Shown here piece by piece: positions 1 through 5,573 of a stretch of 6,955 nt of DNA. The DNA lies in the NCBI GenBank assembly GCA_028717865.1, contig JAQUMZ010000035.1:5102-12056 (forward strand), given 5' to 3'. Numbering within the stretch: position 1 is the stretch's first letter; each line of letters starts with the position of its first letter. Under the pieces are notes generated by a model that was given only the letters and a program-made list of their open reading frames with translations, was not told where the DNA came from and searched no databases. The position numbers were made by a program, and so were the translations under genes. The DNA comes from Elusimicrobiota bacterium (lineage in GTDB: Bacteria; Elusimicrobiota; Elusimicrobia; UBA1565; UBA9628).

Positions 1-2
1 AA

Positions 3-38
3 GAGTTGGGCGAGCTCTCGCCCATTTCCCCCGAACTC
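3..38. repeat. Nested inverted repeat 3 at the left window edge
   Basis: TGGGCGA (7-13) and TCGCCCA (18-24) form seven pairs around a four-base loop. Outside it, GAGTT (3-7) can pair with AACTC (34-38), sharing base 7. Nothing coding is seen in 1-133. The structure may continue beyond position 1, so its role (terminator, leader of the next gene or small RNA) cannot be settled. Confidence 0.45.
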
Positions 39-46
39 AATACTAT

Positions 47-73
47 CGGCGCGACTAAGGAAGGGTCGCGCCG
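47..73. repeat. Inverted repeat 2 downstream of the motor operon
   Basis: CGGCGCGAC (47-55) and GTCGCGCCG (65-73) form nine perfect pairs around a nine-base loop. On the minus strand ATAGTATTGAG follows, which is not a T-run. It starts two bases from inverted repeat 1. Confidence 0.6.
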
Positions 74-74
74 G

Positions 75-99
75 CCTCGCGATGCTGCGCATCGCGAGG
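75..99. repeat. Inverted repeat 1 downstream of the motor operon
   Basis: CCTCGCGATG (75-84) and CATCGCGAGG (90-99) pair perfectly. An inner C-G pair extends this to 11 pairs with a three-base loop. It is the first strong hairpin after the second exbD stop, which ends at 134. No T-run follows on the minus strand, so a classical terminator is not shown; protection of the mRNA 3' end or Rho-dependent termination is possible. Confidence 0.65.
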
Positions 100-133
100 G
101 ATTTAACGGCCAACAGAGGCAGCCGGACCTGGG

Positions 134-553
134 TCACTTCCTTCTCTCCGTGGCTATGGTCAAGGACTGCGCCCCGGCGTCCTTGGCCTTGGCCATGAGG
201 TCGACCAGGCGCCCGTGCGTGGCGTTCTCGTCGGCCTTGAGGATGACCAGCTTGGACTCGCTCATGGCCAGGGCGAGTTTCAAGGCGGGCTCCATGGCCG
301 CGTAGGTCGCGTATTCCTTGTAGTCCAGCGCCAGCCGGCCGTCCTTGCCCAGGGTGATGGTGATCTTGTCGCGCTCCTCGCCCTCCTTGGTATGGGCCTT
401 GGGCAGTTCCACCTTGATGACCGGCTCGGAGAGCATTGGGGCGGTGACCATGAAGATGATGACCAGCACCAGGCAGACGTCCACCAGCGGCGTGACGTTG
501 ATCCCCGAAACGATGTCGTCGTCGTCGGAAGCTTCCTGGCGCGCCAAGCTCAT
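134..553 (-). CDS. exbD: ExbD/TolR-family motor arm protein, second paralogue
   Basis: Second single-pass motor arm of the operon, 139 residues. The cytoplasmic N-terminus carries an acidic cluster SDDDD (9-13) not present in the first paralogue. The TM helix is at about 17-40, with INVTPLVDVCLVLVIIFM and the conserved Asp25. The periplasmic domain (about 45-139) ends in Lys/Arg residues and contains ITLGKDGRLALDYKEY and a KLVILKADENATHGRLVDLM stretch, typical of the ExbD fold. The ATG at 553 overlaps the stop of the first paralogue by four bases and is preceded by a run of seven G rather than a standard ribosome binding site. A heteromeric arm with paralogue one around the ExbB channel is the simplest reading; separate motors sharing one channel is the alternative. 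No TonB or TolA follows within the window. Confidence 0.93.
   Translation of the reverse strand: MSLARQEASDDDDIVSGINVTPLVDVCLVLVIIFMVTAPMLSEPVIKVELPKAHTKEGEERDKITITLGKDGRLALDYKEYATYAAMEPALKLALAMSESKLVILKADENATHGRLVDLMAKAKDAGAQSLTIATERRK
448..502. repeat. Direct repeat copy B (in second exbD)
   Basis: 55 bases identical to positions 882-936, in the same coding register, 434 bases apart. It covers the transmembrane helix with the proton-binding aspartate. Confidence 0.9.
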
Positions 554-978
554 CCCCCCCGGACCCGGACCGTCTCGGATTTGACGATGGCCACCTTCGC
601 GGCGCCCGACTGCTTGGCGGTGTCGAGGATGTCGACGACCTGTCCCACGCGGTTGGCCTCGTCGGCCGTTACTATCACCATCTTGTCCTTGCTCTTAAAC
701 AGCGCCTCGACCAGGGCCTTGGGCAGGGCGGCGGGCTCGACCCGCGCGCCGTTGACGGTGAGCACACCGGCCTCGGTGAGCTTGACCTGGACGTTCTCCT
801 CCGCGCTGGCCTTGCCCTCGGCCGCCTTGGCTTTGGACTGCAGGACCTTGATGCCCAGGGTCAAGGCCATCGGGGCCACGGCCATGAAGATGATGACCAG
901 CACCAGGCAGACGTCCACCAGCGGCGTGACGTTGATGTCGACGATCGGCTCGTCGGCCTTCTGGCTGGCTGCGGCCAT
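550..978 (-). CDS. exbD: ExbD/TolR-family motor arm protein, first paralogue
   Basis: Partner of the ExbB-type channel: one membrane helix carrying the proton-binding aspartate, then a periplasmic domain that grips the cell envelope or a transducer. The 142 residues comprise a short cytoplasmic N-terminus and one TM helix at about 15-40. The family motif VDINVTPLVDVCLVLVIIFM holds Asp22, equivalent to Asp23 of E. coli TolR and Asp25 of ExbD. The soluble domain spans about 45-142. The start at 978 leaves a 13-base gap after exbB and lacks a clear ribosome binding site, suggesting reliance on coupled translation. Its stop overlaps the next ATG in an ATGA junction. Eighteen codons of the TM segment are identical at DNA level to the second paralogue, while the periplasmic domains differ strongly, so the two are probably not interchangeable. 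Confidence 0.93.
   Translation of the reverse strand: MAAASQKADEPIVDINVTPLVDVCLVLVIIFMAVAPMALTLGIKVLQSKAKAAEGKASAEENVQVKLTEAGVLTVNGARVEPAALPKALVEALFKSKDKMVIVTADEANRVGQVVDILDTAKQSGAAKVAIVKSETVRVRGG
882..936. repeat. Direct repeat copy A (in first exbD)
   Basis: 55 bases identical to positions 448-502. It encodes INVTPLVDVCLVLVIIFM and the first base of the next codon. Identity stops at once on both sides. Confidence 0.9.
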
Positions 979-991
979 GGCTTAGTCCGCG

Positions 992-1609
992 CTATTTCGA
1001 CCCCAGCATGACGAGCAACCGGGTCGAGGCGACCTCCATCTCGACGGAGATGGCCTTCACCTTGCGCATGAAATAGTTGTAGAGGATCACGGCGGGGATG
1101 GCGACCATCAGGCCCGCCGCCGTCGCCACCAGGGCCTCGGCGATGCCCTTGGCCACCACCGCGGGCCCGCCGCCTCCGGACAGGGCCAGGTCGCGGAAGG
1201 CCTTGATGATGCCGACCACCGTGCCGAACAGCCCGATGAAGGGCGCGATGTTGCCCAGGGTGCCCAGCACGCCCAGGTTGCGCTCGAGCTTGAGCTTCTC
1301 CTCCATGCGCTTGGAGGCCAGCAACTCCTCCAGGTCCCGGCGGGGGCGGCCGGAATGCTGCAGACCGTAGTGGATCGTCTGCGCGACCGCCGCGGACTGG
1401 CGCTGGCAGTACTGCTGGGCGGCCTCCGCCTTGCCTTCCTGGAGCAGCTTATGGACGTGGGCGAGCACCGCGTCGCCGTCGGCCTGGGCCTTGCGGATGG
1501 TCCACCAGCGCTCGATCATGAACGTGATCGAGACGATGGAGCACAATCCCAATATGACGAGCGTGAAGCTGTCCTTGAGCATCGCTAGAAAATTCACATC
1601 GCCGAGCAT
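992..1609 (-). CDS. exbB: ExbB/TolQ/MotA-family proton-channel protein
   Basis: Inner-membrane channel subunit that, with ExbD/TolR-type partners, converts proton flow into mechanical work on periplasmic or outer-membrane machinery. The 205-residue protein has the standard family layout. TM1 is at about 13-33, followed by a large cytoplasmic loop (about 35-112) rich in charged helix. TM2 is at about 117-139 with the family signature PFIGLFGTVVGIIKAF, and TM3 is at about 157-180 (EALVATAAGLMVAIPAVILYNYF). A short glycine run (SGGGGP, 144-149) links TM2 and TM3. Length is slightly below E. coli TolQ and ExbB (about 230-245 residues). The start has a strong ribosome binding site. The gene lies 55 bases after the TPR gene and 13 bases before the first exbD. 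Sequence alone does not separate ExbB from TolQ or an Agl-type motor subunit, so the symbol denotes the family. Confidence 0.92.
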   Translation of the reverse strand: MLGDVNFLAMLKDSFTLVILGLCSIVSITFMIERWWTIRKAQADGDAVLAHVHKLLQEGKAEAAQQYCQRQSAAVAQTIHYGLQHSGRPRRDLEELLASKRMEEKLKLERNLGVLGTLGNIAPFIGLFGTVVGIIKAFRDLALSGGGGPAVVAKGIAEALVATAAGLMVAIPAVILYNYFMRKVKAISVEMEVASTRLLVMLGSK

Positions 1610-1614
1610 AATCT

Positions 1615-1619
1615 CTCCT
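1615..1619 (-). promoter_or_regulatory. Ribosome binding site of exbB
   Basis: AGGAG within AAGGAGAG ends five bases before the ATG at 1609. It is the strongest ribosome binding site in the motor operon and confirms the start. Confidence 0.8.
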
Positions 1620-1630
1620 TGCCTCCGTCG

Positions 1631-1646
1631 CCGGGGCGGACCCCGG
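1631..1646. repeat. Intercistronic hairpin between the TPR gene and exbB
   Basis: On the minus strand CCGGGG and CCCCGG form a perfect six-pair GC stem around TCCG, a UNCG-type tetraloop known to be very stable in RNA. No T-run follows, so it is unlikely to be a full terminator. It lies 11 bases before the exbB ribosome binding site. It could protect the 3' end of processed TPR mRNA or tune exbB translation; both are inference. Confidence 0.55.
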
Positions 1647-1664
1647 ACGAACTAAACCGCCAGC

Positions 1665-4600
1665 CTACTCGATACCGTCCTCTCCCGGGACGCCGGGCAA
1701 ATTCGGGGCCTGCGTCTTGGTGGTCCGCGGCCCGGCGCCCTCCGGATTGGCCCGCCGGGCCCCTGGATTCTTGCGCGAAGCCGGCGCCGCGGACTTGGCC
1801 GCGGCCGCGGGCTCGGAAGGCTTTGCGCCCTGGCATTGGCGGCGCAGGCCGGCGGCCCGAGCCGAGGCCGAGGCCGCGATATCCTTGCCGGCGTTGCGCG
1901 CGAGATCCTCGTAGACGGAGACGGCCCGCGCGCAGTCCTGGGCCTTCTCGTAGGCGTCGCCCAGCTTGATGAGCGCGTCGAGCCGGAAGGGGTTCTGGAC
2001 GGGACGCAGCTCGCGCAGGCGCTCCCAGGCGTTCATGGCCTCGTCGGGACGGCTCATGGCCAGGTAAAGCTCCGCCATGCGGTAGACCGCCTCGAGCGGC
2101 GTGTCCGTCCCGGCCGGGCTGCCGTCCTGTATCTGCTGGAGGGTGGACAAGGCGCTCTCGTAGTCGCGCCGCTCCTTTTGCAGGGCGTATATCTCCCAGA
2201 GCGCGGCCTGCGCGTTGGCGTCGGTCTTGCCGACCATGCCGATGTAGCGCTGGTAGGAATACTGGGCCAGATCGGATTTCCCCAGCGCCTTGTAGGCCAG
2301 GGCCAGGTTGAACTGGGTCTCCTTGGCGTATTCGAGCTCGGGGAACTCCTCGATGATCCGGGTATAGGCCCGGACCGCCTCGTCGTACTTCTTGAGGGCG
2401 TAATAGGAGCTGGCCAGATGGAAGACGGACAGCGGCGTGTCCTCGGATTTGTCGAAGTTCTTGAGCAGCCGATCGTAGGCCGGGATCGCCTCGGCGTAAT
2501 TGCCCTGGTTGAAATAGCTCTCGCCCAGGAAGAATTGCGCCTTGGCCAGATGCGCGTCGTTCGTGAAGTCCACGCTGAAGCGCTGGAACTCGGCCGCGGC
2601 TCCGGCGAAGTCCTTGTCCTCGAAGCAGCGCCGGGCCAGCCGGAACTGCGCCTCGCCCGCCACCGAGCTGCCCAGATTGGCGGTCACGAGCTCGCGCAGA
2701 TAGGCCTTGTAGTCGACCCGCCGGGACCGGTCGAAAACCGCCTCCAGCAAATCCAGGGCGTCGACCGCCTCGGGGGCCTTGGGGAACTTCGCCACCAGCT
2801 CCTTGACCTGCTTTATGGTGCCGTCGTCGTCCTTGCCGTTGAAGGCGGACTGGGCGATGCGCAGATAGGCCATGGGCAGCTGGGGGCTGTCCGGATAGGC
2901 CGCGATGATGTCCCGATAGGCCGCGATGGACTCGCCGTATTTCTGGGCCCGGAACAAGGTGTCCGCGATCTGGTACGCCGCCACGGCCGTCTCCTTGGCC
3001 TGCGGATACTGGCTCTGCAGCCGGCGCCAGCTCTCGATGGCCTGGGTGTAGTAGCGCTGGTGGTAGAGGCTCATGCCCGCGCGATACAAGGCCCCGGGCG
3101 CCTGCGGGGCCTTGGCGTTGTTCTCGACGAACTTGCTGTAGAGCTGGTAGGCGTCCTCGTAGGATTTCTGGTTGTAGAGGCTCTCGGCGATGCCCAGCTC
3201 GTTGAGTCCGGAGAAGCTGAACGTGGAGGTGACCGCCGAAAGCATGGCCTTGAGCTTCTGGCGCTCCTCCAGGGCCCGGGCGTCCTCGCCCTTGTAGGAA
3301 TAGGCCCAGGCCAGGCCGTCCTGGGCGTAGAACGCCGCCGGCTCGTCGGGATAGACCTTCAGGATCATCTCGTAGATGACCTTGGCCTCGTCCACCTGGT
3401 TGAGGGCCAGGTAGGCCTCCGCCGCGTAAAGGTAGCTCATGCTGCGCCACTTGGACTTCGACGGCGGCAGATGCCGGAATATGAATTGATAGGAGGTCAA
3501 GATCGAGTTGAAGGCCTTCTGGTTGAACTGGTTCTGCAGGATGCTGAAGAGCGCCTGCTCGGCGATGTCCGAGGACGGCGCCAGGTCGATGATGCGCTGG
3601 AAGGCCGCCACCGCCTCCTGATAGCGCTTGAGCTTGATGAGGGCGTTGCCCATGATCAGATAAACGTTCTTGGCCAGGGCGTTGGTGGGATAAAGGGCCA
3701 GGAAGTTGTTCGCGGTCTGCACGGCCTGGGTGTAGTCCCCCACCTGCAAGCCGGTCCAGGCCAGCTTGTAGTGCGCCAAGGGGGATATCTTGATGGTCTC
3801 CGGATACTGGGTGATGACCTTGGTGTAGGCGAACATCGCCTCGCGCACCTGGCCCGCGACCAGGTAGGATTCCGCGATGAAATATTGGGCGAGCGGGGCG
3901 AAGAAGTCCTTGGGATAGCGGTCCAGCACGGACTGGAAGTTGGCCCGGGCCTGGACGAAATCCTTCTGCTGGAAGAAGGACGAGCCGATCCGGAACATCG
4001 CGGAGACGCGCAGCGGGCTTTCGGGGTAAAGGGAGAGGAACTTCTGGTACTTGGAGATGGCGCCCTCGTAGTCCTCGGCCAGGAAGAAGGAGTCGCCTAT
4101 GAAGAACTGCGCCTCCTCCTTGAGCTCGGAGTCGGGGTAGTCCCGGATGAGGTTCTCGAAGGCGGCCGCGGCGAGGTAGGCCCGCTTCGAAAGCAGGTAG
4201 GTCTTGCCCAGGTAATACTGGGCGTCCGCGGTCTTGACCTGCTTGAGCGTGGATTCAGCCGCGGAATAGTCGCCCTTGTGCAGGGAAACGATGCCCTTGG
4301 CGTAGAGGACCATCGGCTCCCGGAGGAACACCGGATAGGTCTCGCCGAGCAGGAAGATGTTGGCCTCGGCGCGGGAGAACTGCTCCAAGGCCAAATCGGC
4401 GTAGATGATGCCCAGCAGCGCCTCCGGCACGATGTAGGACTTGCTGTGCCGGCGCTCGACCTCGCGAAAATCCTCGGAGGCCCGGTTCCAGTCCTTCTCG
4501 TCGTAGGCGACCTCTCCGAGCCGGTACTGCGCCGACGGCGCCAGGCCCGACTTGCGGTCGTCGGCGACCTGCAGGAAGGCCTTGCGGGCATTCTCCAGGG

Positions 4601-4946
4601 CGGCGGCGGCCGCGGGATTCTTGGGCGCCAGCAGGCGCGCCGTGGAGTTCTTCTTCGAGGCGGCCTCGGCCTTCAGGATGGAGAGGGCGTGCTCGAGATA
4701 GGCCTCCCCGGCCATGAAATAGGCGTCGGCCGCGCGCGCGCTCGACGGGAACTGGGCAATGAAATTCTCGAAAGCCTGCACCACGGCCATCTTGTCGCGG
4801 CCCGTCTCCTGGTACATCTGCGCCGCGGCGGCGAAGGCCTCCTCCTCGGCGGCCGTCTGGCCGTCGGGACGCCTGGCGTCGGCCGACGCCAGCGGCGCCA
4901 GGGCCAGGGCCAGGCTCAGGAGCAGGAATTTTGGTTCGGTTAGCAT
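1665..4946 (-). CDS. Large exported tetratricopeptide-repeat protein of the ExbB/ExbD operon
   Basis: Predicted periplasmic scaffold of 1093 residues. Residues 1-24 form a Sec signal peptide: Lys6, a Leu/Ala core at 7-20, then ASADA, with likely cleavage after Ala22 or Ala24. There is no lipobox cysteine, so it is probably soluble rather than a lipoprotein. From about residue 36 to 1035 it consists of roughly twenty or more TPR units of about 35-39 residues. Many end in the typical phrase 'aromatic-x-x-hydrophobic-hydrophobic-x-x-YP', for example FENLIRDYP, YQKFLSLYP, FQSVLDRYP, YEMILKVYP and YRDIIAAYP. The repeats resemble those of BamD and of CpoB/YbgF of the Tol-Pal system. The last 54 residues (from about 1040) are a low-complexity Ala/Pro/Lys/Arg tail with no fold visible. 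No catalytic motif is seen. The gene precedes exbB by 55 bases and should be co-transcribed with it, suggesting a partner or cargo-docking protein for the motor. The exact family is not recognised. Confidence 0.93.
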   Translation of the reverse strand: MLTEPKFLLLSLALALAPLASADARRPDGQTAAEEEAFAAAAQMYQETGRDKMAVVQAFENFIAQFPSSARAADAYFMAGEAYLEHALSILKAEAASKKNSTARLLAPKNPAAAAALENARKAFLQVADDRKSGLAPSAQYRLGEVAYDEKDWNRASEDFREVERRHSKSYIVPEALLGIIYADLALEQFSRAEANIFLLGETYPVFLREPMVLYAKGIVSLHKGDYSAAESTLKQVKTADAQYYLGKTYLLSKRAYLAAAAFENLIRDYPDSELKEEAQFFIGDSFFLAEDYEGAISKYQKFLSLYPESPLRVSAMFRIGSSFFQQKDFVQARANFQSVLDRYPKDFFAPLAQYFIAESYLVAGQVREAMFAYTKVITQYPETIKISPLAHYKLAWTGLQVGDYTQAVQTANNFLALYPTNALAKNVYLIMGNALIKLKRYQEAVAAFQRIIDLAPSSDIAEQALFSILQNQFNQKAFNSILTSYQFIFRHLPPSKSKWRSMSYLYAAEAYLALNQVDEAKVIYEMILKVYPDEPAAFYAQDGLAWAYSYKGEDARALEERQKLKAMLSAVTSTFSFSGLNELGIAESLYNQKSYEDAYQLYSKFVENNAKAPQAPGALYRAGMSLYHQRYYTQAIESWRRLQSQYPQAKETAVAAYQIADTLFRAQKYGESIAAYRDIIAAYPDSPQLPMAYLRIAQSAFNGKDDDGTIKQVKELVAKFPKAPEAVDALDLLEAVFDRSRRVDYKAYLRELVTANLGSSVAGEAQFRLARRCFEDKDFAGAAAEFQRFSVDFTNDAHLAKAQFFLGESYFNQGNYAEAIPAYDRLLKNFDKSEDTPLSVFHLASSYYALKKYDEAVRAYTRIIEEFPELEYAKETQFNLALAYKALGKSDLAQYSYQRYIGMVGKTDANAQAALWEIYALQKERRDYESALSTLQQIQDGSPAGTDTPLEAVYRMAELYLAMSRPDEAMNAWERLRELRPVQNPFRLDALIKLGDAYEKAQDCARAVSVYEDLARNAGKDIAASASARAAGLRRQCQGAKPSEPAAAAKSAAPASRKNPGARRANPEGAGPRTTKTQAPNLPGVPGEDGIE

Positions 4947-4953
4947 TCGGGCA

Positions 4954-4959
4954 CCGCCT
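4954..4959 (-). promoter_or_regulatory. Ribosome binding site of the TPR gene
   Basis: AGGCGG lies seven bases before the ATG at 4946, one mismatch from AGGAGG. It supports the start that gives a clean signal peptide. A TTGACG box (4990-4985) lies further upstream, but I see no convincing -10 partner for it. Confidence 0.6.
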
Positions 4960-4988
4960 GTATCAACGCGAGTTCCGTCGGCCTCGTC

Positions 4989-4995
4989 AAAAAAA
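4989..4995 (-). terminator. U-run directly after the tRNA CCA, possible tRNA-stem-driven terminator
   Basis: Seven T residues follow the CCA with no intervening base. No separate hairpin precedes them, so if they terminate transcription the tRNA's own T arm and acceptor stem would have to serve as the stem. Otherwise they may be only a processing site in a transcript that continues into the TPR gene. Confidence 0.35.
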
Positions 4996-5070
4996 TGGTG
5001 CCCAGTATAGGATTTGAACCTATGACCTTTCCCATGTCAAGGGAACGCGCTACCGCTGCGCCAACTGGGC
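4996..5070 (-). tRNA. tRNA-Val, anticodon GAC
   Basis: The 75-base gene folds into a full cloverleaf. The acceptor stem is GCCCAGT with ACTGGGC, the D stem is GCGC with GCGC, and the anticodon stem is TTCCC with GGGAA around the loop TTGACAT. The variable loop is AGGTC. The T stem ATAGG/CCTAT surrounds TTCAAAT. The discriminator is A and CCA is encoded (4998-4996). Anticodon GAC reads the valine codons GUC and GUU. All stems are perfectly paired. The gene stands alone between queF and the TPR gene, with 49 bases separating its end from the next start codon. Confidence 0.97.
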
Positions 5071-5088
5071 ACGAAATCGGACGCAAAG

Positions 5089-5117
5089 ACGATATCAAAA
5101 AGCCCCGGCTCATTCAA
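5089..5117 (-). promoter_or_regulatory. Candidate promoter for tRNA-Val (proximal)
   Basis: TTGAAT (5117-5112) and TATCGT (5094-5089) are spaced 17 bases, each matching the consensus at 4/6 positions. Initiation would fall about 12 bases before the mature 5' end of the tRNA, a normal leader length. It overlaps the terminator loop and U-run. It is weaker in sequence than the distal candidate but better placed. Confidence 0.3.
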
Positions 5118-5131
5118 GATTCTCCGGGACT
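5097..5131 (-). terminator. Probable intrinsic terminator of the copA-queF unit
   Basis: On the minus strand AGTCCCGG (5131-5124) can pair with CCGGGGCT (5108-5101), giving eight base pairs including one G-T wobble. The loop has 15 bases, and the stem is followed directly by TTTT (5100-5097). It begins 25 bases after the queF stop, the expected place. The loop is longer than usual and the U-run is short, so efficiency may be moderate. Confidence 0.6.
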
Positions 5132-5132
5132 T

Positions 5133-5160
5133 ATGATATATATTTTATAGTCCCGTTCAA
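5133..5160 (-). promoter_or_regulatory. Candidate promoter for tRNA-Val (distal)
   Basis: TTGAAC (5160-5155, overlapping the queF stop) and TATCAT (5138-5133) are spaced 16 bases apart across a strikingly AT-rich stretch. The hexamers match the sigma-70 type consensus at 4/6 and 5/6 positions. Initiation about seven bases further on would start the RNA inside the 5' arm of the queF terminator, so the new transcript would lack the full stem. This is a consensus match only. A TATA-rich stretch gives several alternative -10 registers. Confidence 0.35.
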
Positions 5161-5573
5161 CGGCGGCCGGCCGGCCGCCGGCGGCCGTGCCGGGCGGTGA
5201 TTACGGAGCGCATGCCGCCGCGAGTCGTGAAGGAGCCGACGAGCTCCGCCCAGACCGGCCGCACGGCCTTGACCACGTCCTCGAGCACGCGGTTGACGGC
5301 GTTCTCGTAGAAGATGCCCATGTTCCGGTAGCCCAGCAGGTAGTATTTGAAGGATTTCAGCTCCAGGCAAAGCCGCGCCGGCTCGTAGCAGAGCACGAGC
5401 GCGCCGAAGTCGGGCAGCTTGGTCTTGGGGCAGACGGACGTGAACTCGGAGCTCTCGATGCGGATCTCGTAGCCGCGGTGCTGATTGGGCCAGGTCTCGA
5501 TGGGCGGCAGGGGCGCGTCGGCCCCGGAGAGGGCGAGCTCGGGGCGGTAACCGTAGACGAGCGGCTTCTTCAT
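5157..5573 (-). CDS. queF: NADPH-dependent 7-cyano-7-deazaguanine (preQ0) reductase, type I
   Basis: Cytoplasmic enzyme that reduces the nitrile of preQ0 to the amine preQ1, a step in making queuosine for tRNA wobble positions. The 138-residue protein is a single-domain (type I) QueF. EFTSVCPKT holds the nucleophilic Cys48, Asp55 follows in LPDFG, and the family motif ELKSFKYYL is at 71-79. NMGIFYENAVNRV carries Glu90, and the C-terminal core reads TTRGGMRSVITARHG. The position that is His in the Bacillus enzyme is Tyr here, a variant I believe is common in the family. The last eight residues (RRRPAGRR) are a basic extension encoded by a highly GC-rich palindrome and are not part of the catalytic core. 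The ATG at 5573 overlaps the copA stop by four bases and has a good GGAGG. No other queuosine gene is visible, so the pairing with copA looks positional rather than functional. Confidence 0.95.
   Translation of the reverse strand: MKKPLVYGYRPELALSGADAPLPPIETWPNQHRGYEIRIESSEFTSVCPKTKLPDFGALVLCYEPARLCLELKSFKYYLLGYRNMGIFYENAVNRVLEDVVKAVRPVWAELVGSFTTRGGMRSVITARHGRRRPAGRR
5161..5180. repeat. Perfect 20-bp GC-only palindrome at the 3' end of queF
   Basis: The 20 bases are identical to their own reverse complement and contain only G and C (a GGCCGGCC core flanked by CGGC and GCCG). They encode the final Arg/Pro/Ala/Gly residues of QueF and end two bases before its TGA. Further GGC/GCC repeats continue to about 5187. 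The RNA could fold into a very stable hairpin just inside the coding end. The base composition contrasts sharply with the AT-rich spacer that follows. A function is not evident. Confidence 0.7.

Noticed and set aside
1..75. Partial resemblance of the minus strand to the 3' half of 5S rRNA (CGCCGATAGTA and GGGCGAGAGC)
   Set aside because: The matching 5' half is absent and the intervening segment cannot form the 5S hairpin in the right place, so the likeness is probably chance.
6..985. Plus-strand open frames at 6-305 and 215-985
   Set aside because: They lie opposite the two exbD genes, lack domain-like sequence, and the opposite-strand products are confident family members.
1594..3450. A 618-codon minus-strand frame overlapping the TPR gene and the exbB start
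   Set aside because: It is an out-of-frame reading of the TPR gene. The translation is Arg/Gly/Pro-rich low complexity with no recognisable fold.
1836..4943. A 1035-codon open frame on the plus strand opposite the TPR gene
   Set aside because: It mirrors a GC-rich coding region whose codon use avoids antisense stops. The product is a Gly/Leu/Val/Arg-rich string without domains, while the opposite strand has a signal peptide and clear TPR repeats.
1665..4946. A CRISPR-like or DNA tandem array suggested by the repetitive look of the TPR gene
   Set aside because: The periodicity is at protein level. The DNA units are diverged, with no constant repeat and spacer pattern.
4961..4990. TTGACG box upstream of the TPR gene as a promoter
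   Set aside because: No acceptable -10 sequence lies 16-19 bases downstream (the bases there read GTTGATAC), and the box overlaps the U-run after the tRNA.
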